NCBI RefSeq assembly: GCF_035083965.1 | Contig: NC_089731.1 | Coordinates: 10,452,001 to 10,516,000 of the forward strand | Source: Branchiostoma lanceolatum | Taxonomy: Eukaryota > Chordata > Leptocardii > Amphioxiformes > Branchiostomatidae | Reading direction: 5' to 3' | DNA: 64,000 nt | Part shown: in pieces, positions 21,501 to 33,500 of the stretch | How positions within the stretch are numbered: position 1 is the stretch's first letter | Layout: each line of letters begins with the position of its first letter | Notes under the pieces: model-generated | Told to the model about the DNA's origin: nothing | Databases searched by the model: none | The model's input: the letters and a program-made list of their open reading frames with translations, nothing else | Translations under genes and position numbers: made by a program

Positions 21501-24500
21501 CCCAGACACATATATGACATACATGTACTACATGTACTACTACAGTTTCAAAACACAGTATACTATCATCAATGTACCAATGCTTAACTGCCATATGTAA
21601 GAATATACTTCTAATCCATATATCCATTGCCTTGTTTAGAAACGACTGCTCGATGCGATGAAGCCGTGTAACGCCCGTCTGAACTCAGAAGAGAAGGGGA
21701 GAAACGGCCACAAACCCCACATGTTGTTCACCTTCGACCCCAACCTTAGCTTCTGCTACCCCTCCTCCCTACCTGGGGTGTTCCCGGACATAGAATGCTG
21801 CAAGGCAAAGTGAGTAGTTCTGTGTAATGCCTATTCTTCTGTGAAAGCTATAATTCTTTTATGATACTTTTACGCACATGTGGAAGGAAGTGCAGTTTTG
21901 GAAACTAAAAATATGTGACTTTTTGTAATGTTTTATCCTTGGTTTCAAACTCTACAAAATGGAAGATGTGCCCACTAGATTGTAACTTCTGTCAACCACT
22001 GTCGGTAGCTTCTGATCAGTATGCATGTATCCATATTCTTTAAAATCATACATGCTCATCATTAAAAAAAGTTAGACTAAGTGTATGCTATCATTACTTA
22101 TGTGAGTTTGGAGTCTTAAGCATAATATAAGAAAACAATGAGAAAGGGTGGACAGGCTGACAGTAAATGCTTAAAAAAGCATGCTGTTGTGAAAGTTTTC
22201 CTTCTTACTGTCTTATGAAAGAAAAACTGCGTGTATCTGGTACATTGCACACTGCAGGTGCGAGCTGATCTTGTTGAGTGGTTTCCATGTGGACAAGAAG
22301 GACCTGAGACGTGGTTTGTGTCTTGGAGCGAAACAACATGAGTTCTACCCAGGGTTCCCTACTCTCAGGCACATACCTCACAAGGTAGGTCCTTCAGCTG
22401 ACTTGTATATTGCAATGTGTATTGAGATTTTGTCAGGGGGAACAGCAGTTAGTAGTTGTGCTTTTAACAGTTGCAAATGCTCAATATATTTATCACTATT
22501 GCCTGTAATATTGAAAAGTTTTAAGGGTTAACCATTCAAAGCCATAAGTCCCACCCCCACCTGATATTATGTTTATGATGTTTACTTATTTAGATTGTAT
22601 GCAGACATTTTAGGTTGTTATTCATGACCTGTGATGTTTAAGCATTTGCTGTTCAATATTTTCAATTTGTTCAACTCTAATTTGTTGTAATAAAATGTGT
22701 ATGATTACAGTAATGTGATAAGGAAAGCTGTTTACTAAAATCCTATAAAACACCAACATCCATCATATTGAGTTTGAAGCTATAGACAGAGGAGTTGAAT
22801 TCATGAATGTGTGAACTACAGGCAAGTTTGAAGAAGAAAGGCGTCAGGGTCTTCCAGATGGCCAGTAAGAACGAGAGCCAGTTCCTTGTGATACAAGATG
22901 ACTCTGAGCCTGTAAGTACTGCATCTTAGTGTTGAAGTCTTTTAGATTCACCTCACTCTTGGACAGCAATTTCACTTGTTTTCTTCTCTTCAATCTAAGT
23001 TCTTTTCTCTCTTGATTAAGGTTAAAATGAGATGTCTTTTTAATTCATGACGGTCACCGTTGTAATAAATAATGACTTTCCTTTGTACATTTATCCAGGA
23101 CATTGAAAAAATTGCAAATGAGTACTTAGGGAAGTCCATCTATGTAGACTGGCCCCACCTTCAAGAGGCAAGGGTCATCAAAGTTTCTGACGACCAAGTG
23201 CAGTAAGTGGTTCAGTCTATTATCTACATATCAAATAATCTACTATGCCCCTGTTTCACAGTTGGCAAGTTTCGGTCGTATTTGTTGATCACCAGCAAGT
23301 TGCTGAATTTGAAAATTGCCAGAGGCTCAAGCATATTTTTCACCTGAAAATCTACCCCACCACATTGTAGAGGGCTCAGGGACCAGCAAAGATCGGCCAA
23401 TTTGTAACTCTAAGCATTGCATGATGATTGAGAAAACATTGGGTGTATTGCTGCCAAAAAATTTATATACGGCTCGCAGACTTGTCAGCCGATTGATTTT
23501 CCTGGGGCATTTATACACATCCTTTATAGCAATTGTAGTGAGTTACACTATGACAGAGTTTCAAGTTTGGATTTTTGATATGATAAAGGATTTTTGATAT
23601 GATAAAGGCTGTCATCTTTGCTTTGTGATAGAAATTTTATTCACAAAATTAATAACATTCATAATATGATTTAGTCTTGAAACAGAGCTCCATTGACATA
23701 CCAACATTCCTCCTTTAAAGTCTAATTTTGGTTAATGGATAAATTGCCCCTTCCCCATTAGGCATATGTTTTGTATAGGACTATTAGGAGCTAAATTGTT
23801 TATTGCATTTTGTTGTTCCATAGATTCACCCTAGTGGAGCAGTCTGGTGGTCTCAGAACCAGCAACAACAGTCGTCAGCGCCGCTCACAGATCCAGAAGT
23901 CAGAGATCATTGACAAGGAGAGAGCACGGTGGCTGAGGGAAGTCAGCGATTTGACGGAGAAGTATGTTCACATTGTCATGGGATCATTTTGATGGGACAT
24001 CATGAATTAAGATTGTTTCCCAGTTGTGTTGTAAATAGATACATCACGATGATAGTGGCGTTGAATGGCTGAGTGACAAGGCAAATGGACACGAGATTGA
24101 GAGGTTATGGGTATGAATGAATGAACGGTTTTATGGGTTTGATTCTTGGCTAGATTTTGTGTCCTTTGGAAAGACGCTAATTGCACGACTTTCCCCACCC
24201 TACCCAATAGCAGACTGCGGTTAGATAAAAGGTGGTAGAAAGAGAGGGATGGGCTTCACCTTCCGATACTGTGCCTTAGACACAGTGGATTAACAACCCA
24301 CTTCCCTACAGTAAAAAACATCTATGGGGCTACAACATGTACCTACACCTTTTATCTTTACAATGATACTCTCCCTGCCTTTCTTTACATCAGGTACCAC
24401 GACAGACGGGGTATTGATGTCGGGATCACATTTGTACTGATCCACGCCTGCCGTATTATTGGTCGGAAGTACATCTGCGGCGTGAACGGTAACGTCACAC

Positions 24501-27500
24501 TGGAAAAACAGTGGGGGAACCAGCCTGAGCCTTTCCTGCTCCAAACAACAGTAAAGGTAAAAGATGATATTCTTGTTTGATGCAGCTAATGTACAATGTA
24601 TTTCTTTTTATGAAGCCTTAGTTGATAATGTTACTTTAATGTATGGCCTTGCATATTTTAGTCCTCCATTTCCTGTAGACATGATGTTCTACAGTTAGTC
24701 TTTGCATTGATAATCATCATCATTTCATATTGAGCCTAAATTCATATTGTTATCCTGTGGTTATGAATGGTTGAAGTAAGTGGGGGTATCTGTTTAATAT
24801 TACAATATGTACAAGCGAACAACAAAAATTGGTTCGTCGCTTAATTCTGTCCATTCTTTTTAGGACATTGCTGTTCATGACCCAAGCTACAAGCAGTTCC
24901 GCACCCTTGATGAACTCTTCTCCCCAGGCACAACATGTTTCATGCTGGGCAACCCGCACTATGGCTGTGAAGGGGAGGTAGGTTTCCTAGAATGGGGCCT
25001 AGTGTTGTTCCTCGTGGGACACATTGTTAAGAACTACAGTAACTGTAATTAGATTCTTATTAACTGAAGAAATTGATAACATGTGTCTGTAATTAGTGTA
25101 AATTAAAGCATCTTGTAAAAAAATGTTGCCATAAATCTTGTTTGATTTAGTGCACACTAGTTATGTGTGATGTATTGTCCGCCATAAGTATTTGCGATGT
25201 TTATATGAAATATTTTACATGGATAAAGGATAACAAAAATGTTTCCTACATTACTCTCACATGCAGTGTATACAGAGTGTCACTATATAGAAAACTTTGC
25301 ATGAAGCAATGTAATGAATATTTGTAGCAATATGAACGTGTTGATGACTTGTGATCGTTGCCAAGACTGCACTTCCTCCTAACATATTTCATACCTTGTT
25401 TTAGGTGTTTGAAGTTGAAAGTGCAAAGGAGGGACGTGTCCGTGTGCTTTTCTCCATTCCTCATGAACCAGACATCGATGGAATCAGGTCCCGCAGCTCT
25501 AAGGTATGATTAGTGACGCTTGTGAGTTTTGAAACTTCATTATTTTGCCACCAATTGTTACACCAAAGAGAGGTTTTGCTTGTCAACTACATGTATTACA
25601 GATGTGCAACAGATAGTAAAAGATGTGTTTATTTGTAATGTGAAAATGATATCTTGTTTATGTGATTGTTACATGCCAACATATGTGGTATATGTCAGAG
25701 AGTGTGACCATATTTGTTGATTCTGAATCAAAGTTGAACTGCAATAGCCAACACAAAATGTTATATTGTTTTACATGTACATTTCTCTTTATCTGTACTT
25801 TTATTGCATTTTCTTGAATAAAACATCATCAAAAAAAGAATTTAAAAAACACAATAATTGGACTTACCCAAATTGTCTTTAATATTTGTTGCCATGTCCA
25901 GGACCTCCAGATCCAGTACATCCCATCGTACATGATGGCCCAGCGGCTGGGCATCACAGGACTGCTTCTGTCTCGCATCACTGGGGACTTCCAGATTCTC
26001 AGGGGCTCCAGAGAAAGGTCCGCAGGAAGGTTTCTAGTCCCAGTGCCTTTGATAGTCATAAGCAAGCATTGTACAGGGTCTTGATTTGAAGAGACCCATA
26101 GGCACAGTATAATCTATTTTCATTGCGTTGCATTCAATGTGTTATAAAAACTGTAATTACCAAATTTTTTTCGTATTTTGTTAGAGTACATGTACTATTA
26201 ATCTGTAGCACTCATGGTTGTCACTGTAGCAGTGCAAATTTTGTTGTGTTAAATCTGAGTTTTAGAAGATTATTGTTCATTTTTTTGTCTTTGCTGACTT
26301 TAGTGCCAACAGCAGCTCCAAGGTCAACATTGGGTTGAACATCAAGTTCAGCAAGAGGAGTAAAGAGGTGCCGGGGTACACTCGCAAGTCGGAGAACGGC
26401 TGGATGTACTCTCTCAAGTGCCAAGCTCTCATCTCTGAGTATCTCCAGAAGTAAGGAACACACTCTTAAAGACTTTCATTCTTAACCATTTAAACTTCTC
26501 AGCTGTTATGTTGCTGTGAGCTGCAGCTTTGTATTGATTCTTTGATTATATAGATCATTTACCATTGAAGGATTCACGGGGAACAAATGTGTTTATGATT
26601 TTTGATAGGTTTTAATTGTTTCTTTCTAGGATCTGAAAGAAGAGTTTGACCAGTAACAACTCTTAAAAGATGCTAAACCTGTTCTTTCCACAACTGCAGG
26701 TTTCCCTATTTCTTTGAGTATGTAGCAAGACATCCCAACGAGGACTGTTACTATGAAGAGGAGATCTTCAATGAACAGAACAAGTGAGTGAAACCTATTT
26801 GGAAAATAAGTGCTTGAATTATGTTCATTAATCATTAGAATGTGTCATCCTAACGATTTGTTGTGTGCATATTAATATCTCTCTGCTATACTTTTTAAAA
26901 GGAATATCCAGGACACTTGTCAAATAGAGGAACAAAATGGCAAAGTTTTTCCAGAATTTAATTTCAGTACTACATGTATATGCACAGCACTAACAGCTTT
27001 ACATAGGAATAATGTTAGTTTCTGCTTAAGTCTTTTAAAAAGTTGCAAAGTTGCTAACTCCCACCCCTCCAACAGGATGGATCAGTCCACATTGCAAAAG
27101 ATCAAAGACTGGCTGAAAACCATCCCTACGTACGGGATGGAGACGGTCGACTGCGGGACGCTGGCCCTGGATGAACCTGTCGTCAAGGCCATCGAGGAGG
27201 CTGTGGTCAAGGTCAAAAACGACAAGAGGAAGAAGAAGAAGGTCAAGATGGGAGTCAGGCCATTTCTGCTCTACAGGGTTAGTGAGATTGTCTACTAACA
27301 TGATGATAAAATCTATGTGATGTTGACCTGCCATGCAAGACGCTTGTTGTCAGTGTTTTCGTGTTCAAATATAAAGATGTTAAGAATTGCGTTGATCCCA
27401 CATTGCACTAAGATGCAGAGATGACAAAAATATAAATGTACAGTGAAAACTGTCCCCAAAATACACTCAGGACCGAGAAAATCTGGTCTATGTGGACAGG

Positions 27501-30500
27501 TGGTCACTGTAGACAGGGTTCTTAATGCTTGTGTCCATGGGGAAAATTGTCCTAGAAACCTCCAAAATGTGGTCACATTGGCCAGGTGATCCTTATATAG
27601 AGGTGATCACTTGAACAGGATTATAATATTCTTTCTTCCCAGCCTGTAGATCACCAAGGCTTCATGGTCCCCGACCCTGGTGCAGACTTCCTCCTGTTTG
27701 ACCGCGTTGTTAACGTGAGAGACGGACACGGCGTCCCCCTGGGCCTGCGGGGAACCGTGATCGGCATCCACTCAGCCGCCAAGGAGGTTGATCTTCTGTA
27801 CGACATCGTCTTTGATGAACAGTTTCAAGGAGGCTTGTCGCTAAGGTGAGTTTTAAGATGCCTGACCCTTCAAACTTGTGTGCATTTTGAAGACAAATCA
27901 AAAGAAAAGTACAAATTTATTCATGTAATTTGAACCTTCTTATCAAGACTTTTTTCTGGGAAATATTTACATACTGGCACCACTATATTTCTTTATTTGA
28001 CTTCACCATCACATGTGCAGGGAATGGTGGGAAGACATTTTAGTTGTATAAAACATGCAGCAGACTAACATAGAATGGGCCTTCCAGGGGCTGTTCTCCA
28101 GGCTATGGCTACAGGATGCCTCCATCTGGTCTCATCAACATCTCCTTCGGCCTGAGGAAGGAGAGCGGTCAGCTGAAGGGGAAGCCGACGGCAGTGGTCA
28201 AGCCAACGTCCACTCCGTCACCGCAGCAAAGAACACCTGAGCAGTATTCTAACATCCTCCGCAAAGCACCCAATATCCTCAACCACTCCCCAAACTCTCC
28301 CTTCACACCCAAACAGGTACAGGATTCTACATTCAGTTTGATAATGGTTGTGTTTACCTCGGTGATTACTATGGTTGTTATGGTGATGTTGACTGTTACC
28401 ATGGTGAAGGTAAACTAGTGGCCTTAGTGTTGATGATGGCTGCTGAGACCAAAAATCTATTTGTTTCGTTATGAGCCAGAGATGAAATTAAGAAAACCCA
28501 ATGTGTTGATTTTTTTATAAAAATGCATCGCCATGTAGATAGTGTATTGTCTGTGTCATCCAATCATCATCTAGAGATTTCGGTATTGATATTTGTGATC
28601 CCACCCTTTTGACATACATGTAAAACTATGTAAACCTGAGATTAGTGTTGATTGTACTGTATCATATTATTTTCAATAACTAGTAAACAATCGAAATGCA
28701 TATCTTTTCAGGCAAGCCCTTATAACGCAAACAAGACTCCTCAGTCCACTCCACCCAGCAGCACCCCTCAGTCCACACGAGGATGGCACGGTCCACAGGC
28801 ATCGCCACAGTTTGTAACTCCCAAGGTGACCTCGGGGTCAGGGGTCAGGACAAGGTCAGACCAATCTGGAAGTGGACAAAGTGCAGAGAAGGTAATGATG
28901 CTTCGAAACTTCAGTGCAAAGAAACTGAATTTCTCTAAGCTTTCAAAGCTCTATGCATCAAATACTAGCAGGTCCTCTATGATTGTAATGTTTAAAGTAA
29001 TTACCTTCGCCTTACCTTCGCCGAGAAGGTTATGCAGAGGGTAGCGTTTGTCTGTTTGTCTGTTTGTTTGTTTGTAGTGGCACAGGATAACTCGAGAATG
29101 CCTTGATGGATTGTCTTGGTATTTGGTATGTCGGTAGGTTTTGATGAGACCTAAAAACGATGAGATTTTGGGCCCCCTAGCGGCTTCTTACGGTACTGCA
29201 GGGGAACTTCCTGTTTTGATATCTCGTGTTCTGGACATGCTATGGAACTAATTTTTGAGTGGTAGATAGATCTTTGGACAGAGAGTAAGTGGTGTGGGTT
29301 TGGGCCCCCTAGCGGCTTCTTTGGAACTGCAGGAGCAGGTTTTGCGTCTGACTTTGAAAGGGATGGTAATGATTTTTGGTAGGTAGATAGCTTGAGTGAT
29401 GATGTACATGATTAGACACTTCTTATGCAAATCAGTATCTAATTTGCATAATTAATGAGGAAAGTTTATACATCCGCCAAATTCCATGATAGGACTCTGA
29501 AAAATGTGACATATGTAACTGAGGAAGAGAGAAATATTAATTGATATGAACTATGCAAATGAAGACCTCATTTGCATAATTAATTCAAAAATACTATAAC
29601 ATGATGGCCTTGATGGATGGTCATGATTTTTGGTATGTGGATAGTTTTTGTGATGCTTAGTATGATTGGACGATAATTATGCAAATCAGATTCTAATTTG
29701 CATAATTAATGACACACCTTTAAAAATCCGCTTTGTTCCATGATATGACAATTCAAATTGTTACTGAGGAAGAGAGGACTGTTGATAGATAGAAAATATG
29801 CAAATGTGGGCCTTATTTGCATACTTAAAGAGTAACTTCTATTATTCCACACTGGCAAAAGACGGCAATTTCATACATTTAATCCTTTTTTGTGGCATCG
29901 GGACGTTATGTGAATGGAACATCGTTGAATCAAATTATGCTAATAAGGACCTCCTTTGCATAATTGATGATAGATTTGTTAAGCTCATACTTTGGACATG
30001 TTATATTTTAAGACAATCAACTGGTATGATTTATGATTGATGAGAAACACTCCTAATACGTCAGTCATAAAGGTTAAAATCATTTGGCGAAGGTATGAGG
30101 TCGTGGAACTCTAGTTATGATATGATATGATATATACTCTGATATACTCTTTTGATACTATCTGTGCAAGATCAGAATGTAACCTTTATATGTAGCACTG
30201 ATAAATTATTTGCCATTGCTAATTGCAAGACTGGCAACAGAAAGGGAACAAAAACTGGATTCAGTGAAGAGAGGGTTTCCTCCTCAGGAGTGGTTAGTAA
30301 TTGCTGTTATTCTCCAAGCAGAGGTTTCGATCGAGAGGTGTAGTTTTGTCCGGGATTTTGATCAAAACCTCTGCTTGGAGAATAAATTGTTATGATATAT
30401 TTATATTGTCTTTCTTTCCATGTCAGTATTTTTTAGTAAGGAAACCTTTTAATCATGCATATTGTTTCTCACACTTATGCAGTCCCAGGATGTGGATGAG

Positions 30501-33500
30501 TTTGCCAACATGTGGAAACAGCTGCAGCAGGCTGGCTCCCCCCAGCCACCAACAAGTGGTACGGTCCAAATCCTTTTTACATGAGACCTGTCTCGACAGT
30601 TGCTTGTTTGCAGTGTTTCTATACAGTGTAGATCCCACTGGCTTATGATTGTGACACTTAAAGGGTCTCTTTTGCCACATACCAGTAACCCTTTAAACCA
30701 TTTTTGTCATAAAAAAATTGCCCCAACTGTAGAGTCCACAGATCGTCATAAAGATACACAAATTTTCTAATTCTACAAGTTATATTTTCTACATCTTTTT
30801 ACCTCCATTAGAAATGGAGGTATAGTCTTTGGCTTGTCTGCTTGTGTGTGTTCCCACATTTTGTGGTCAGCATAACTCAAGAACCTCTGAATGAGACAAG
30901 ATAAAACACTAAATCTACAAAGGCTCAAAATATTTCATGGAGGTGTGTGTTCTCTTAACTCTTGTTCAGAAGACCTGGCTTGCTGTGGTAGATAATGGTA
31001 TGTGGTAACACTGTCCTCTTGTTCATTTTCCAGGCCTGGAAACATCTGCACCTACTTTAGAACAAGCAGCAAGGTCACTGCCAATGCCCACTCCACCCTG
31101 GAACCAAGCAATGCCATCACCTCCCACCCATGTGGCTAAGCCATCCCCATACCCACAGCAGACCCCCCAACTCTACCAGACCCCCCAACTCTACCAGTCC
31201 CCCCACCCCAAGCAAAAGATTCAAATCCAAACCAGGGACCCACAACAGGGTTTGGCCACAAACAACCAGCCATCAGATGACTTCTCCAGGCTGTTGGCAT
31301 CACTGCAGTTGTCAGCAGAGAAGAGTTCTGGAAACCCCCATGAGAGCCAGGGCACCTTTGAACAGACTACTTATGTCAGGGATGTGAAGTCACCCAACAC
31401 TATGAAAAAGGTACAATTAAGACATATTGCCTGTGAAGGTAAGTAAGAAAGTAACAGCAACAACATTTTAAAGTAGCATTCATGTACATGTAACACTCGA
31501 TGTAGCTTTTGCTTTGTAGCTTAATGTTTCTTTTGCTGTAGCAACAATTGTCAATCATTTTGAAGAAGAAATGTATCGTAAGTCCTGTTAAAGAGATTTT
31601 TACCTTAACCCACAGGAAGGAACGGAGGCCATCTGTCAGATGTTGAACATTGGGCAGGGGAAGTCAGGTGAGACCTACATGATGGCAGGTGGACAATCTC
31701 AGGGCACCATAAACTCCAGTGTGATACCTAATAATGCACCTTCTACAGCCACAACTTACGGCATGCCTATTGCTGTGTCCTCTTTGTTTAAAGGTACAGG
31801 TACAGATATGCGTGCTGTGGTATGTTGTGGTGTGGGATATTTTGTAAACAATGCATTTTGTTGTGGCAGTGGTAAGAAAACAATGCTTAGCATATGTTGT
31901 TAAAGTGCTTTGTGATAGCGATGGTAGTTTTGCTGCATGCTTTTATAACATTTCATCTACAGTTTAGTAGGTGTATTCATTTGCTCTGCCAGTTTGATTT
32001 TTGTGTGTACAAACATGCAAGTACATTTGTGTACTTAAGTAATTTACTTGCCAATTCGTATACATGTGCTCATTTATCAGTGTATTTATTAATTCATATA
32101 TTCGTCTTTGATTTTGACCTGCTATTCTTTTCTCTTGTTGATATCTATAGCTGCTGCTCCTGGTCAGGTTGTGTCTGTCCCCTCCCCCATCCACCCTCGC
32201 CCCAACCTCATCCCCCATCCCCGACCCATACTCAACCCCCCACCACCCCACCTACAACAGCCCCTGCCCCCTGGTGTAAGACCCCCACTCCAGCACACCC
32301 CACCCCTGGGGGCCAGACCTCCAGTCCAGCCCCCACCCTCGGGTGTGAGACCCCAGGGGCAGGCCCCGCCCACCTTACAGCTGCTCCAGTGGTGCATGAA
32401 CGTTGGCATGGGTCCTCCCAACTACCAACATCGGCCTGAAAAGGTACTGTCTTCAACATTGATTAAGCTTTGAAAATGTTATGATCTTCTTTCTCCACAC
32501 TTGATTTGTCAGTACTTTTCTCTACAGTACTGATTAAAACAGGGTAACTGCTACATTGTAGGTAACGATCCTTTCTACATATTAGACATACTTTAACCTC
32601 TTTTTTTAGACTAAGTGTCTGACTCTTACAACAAACTCAAGGTCCCAAAATGTGGCATTCTGAAAGATAATTCGTATGTTTCAGTCAGATAAGGACTGAA
32701 TAGTACTATATTCTGACGATTTTAACCCTCTAACTGGTTTGCCTGCACCCTGTAGAACATGTGGGTCTGCACTGTGAGACTGACCAACGGACTGACCCTG
32801 CAAGGGGCCCCTTGTGCCACCAAAGAGTACGCCGCGGATAGCGCCGCAGCAGTCACAATACTGCATGTGGTACGTGACTCGTTGTCTTCCAGCATGGTTG
32901 TTACTGTTAGAATCAGTCACGTTTGATTTTAATTCCAATGGTTGATGTCACCTTTAATCATAGTCTTCCTTTGTGTTATATCTATTAACAGATTCTGTGT
33001 TTCTGAAATAGAATATGACAGGTAGTCCAGTTACTTACCCCTGTATGTAGCTAACAGCTTGCAGACTTGGAAATAGCTGTTATGAATACATTTGTTCAAA
33101 AAGGATGTGATAGAAAAGAACACCTAGAATTGCTCAATTTCCGGTGGAGATGCTCCTAACTAATATTTTGTCTGTTTTTTGTTTGTTTGATAATTCTTTA
33201 TTTCATCAGGGGAAAACATATCAACTCAATGTACCTTGGGGGAAACCCCAAGCAAAAGTCATTTACATCAAACTCAGTCAAAGTTACAAGACACAATAAA
33301 AAAGTTACGCAAACTGCTAACTTGTTGTTCTGACTATGTGATTTTTTTTTTCCAGAACTCCTCCCAGCCACAAGCACCAAACCACCCCAACTTCCACCCA
33401 GGCTCTCCCATGGGTGGGTTCTCCCCACGCAGACCCATGCTCCGTAACCCTCAGGTCGCAGCATCACCCCCCAGGGGGCCTACAGGTCAGTTTGTTTTAG

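Larger units (their letters stand above)
17180..27845 (+). other. XRN1: XRN1 exons 10-28: CR2 and the D1-D4 accessory domains
   Basis: Exons: 17180-17364, 18110-18229, 18485-18602, 18875-18964, 19298-19454, 19791-19910, 21640-21809, 22258-22384, 22822-22911, 23099-23202, 23824-23961, 24394-24556, 24864-24977, 25405-25503, 25902-26017, 26304-26450, 26700-26783, 27076-27277, 27643-27845. Exons 10-12 are an acidic, poorly conserved linker. Exons 13-16 carry CR2 ([20 protein letters not shown], then [13 protein letters not shown] and DSPIIEYYP). The remainder matches the PAZ/Tudor, KOW, winged-helix and SH3-like domains that brace the nuclease. The last of these includes [21 protein letters not shown]. 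Exon 10 has a second possible donor (see findings). Confidence 0.93.
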
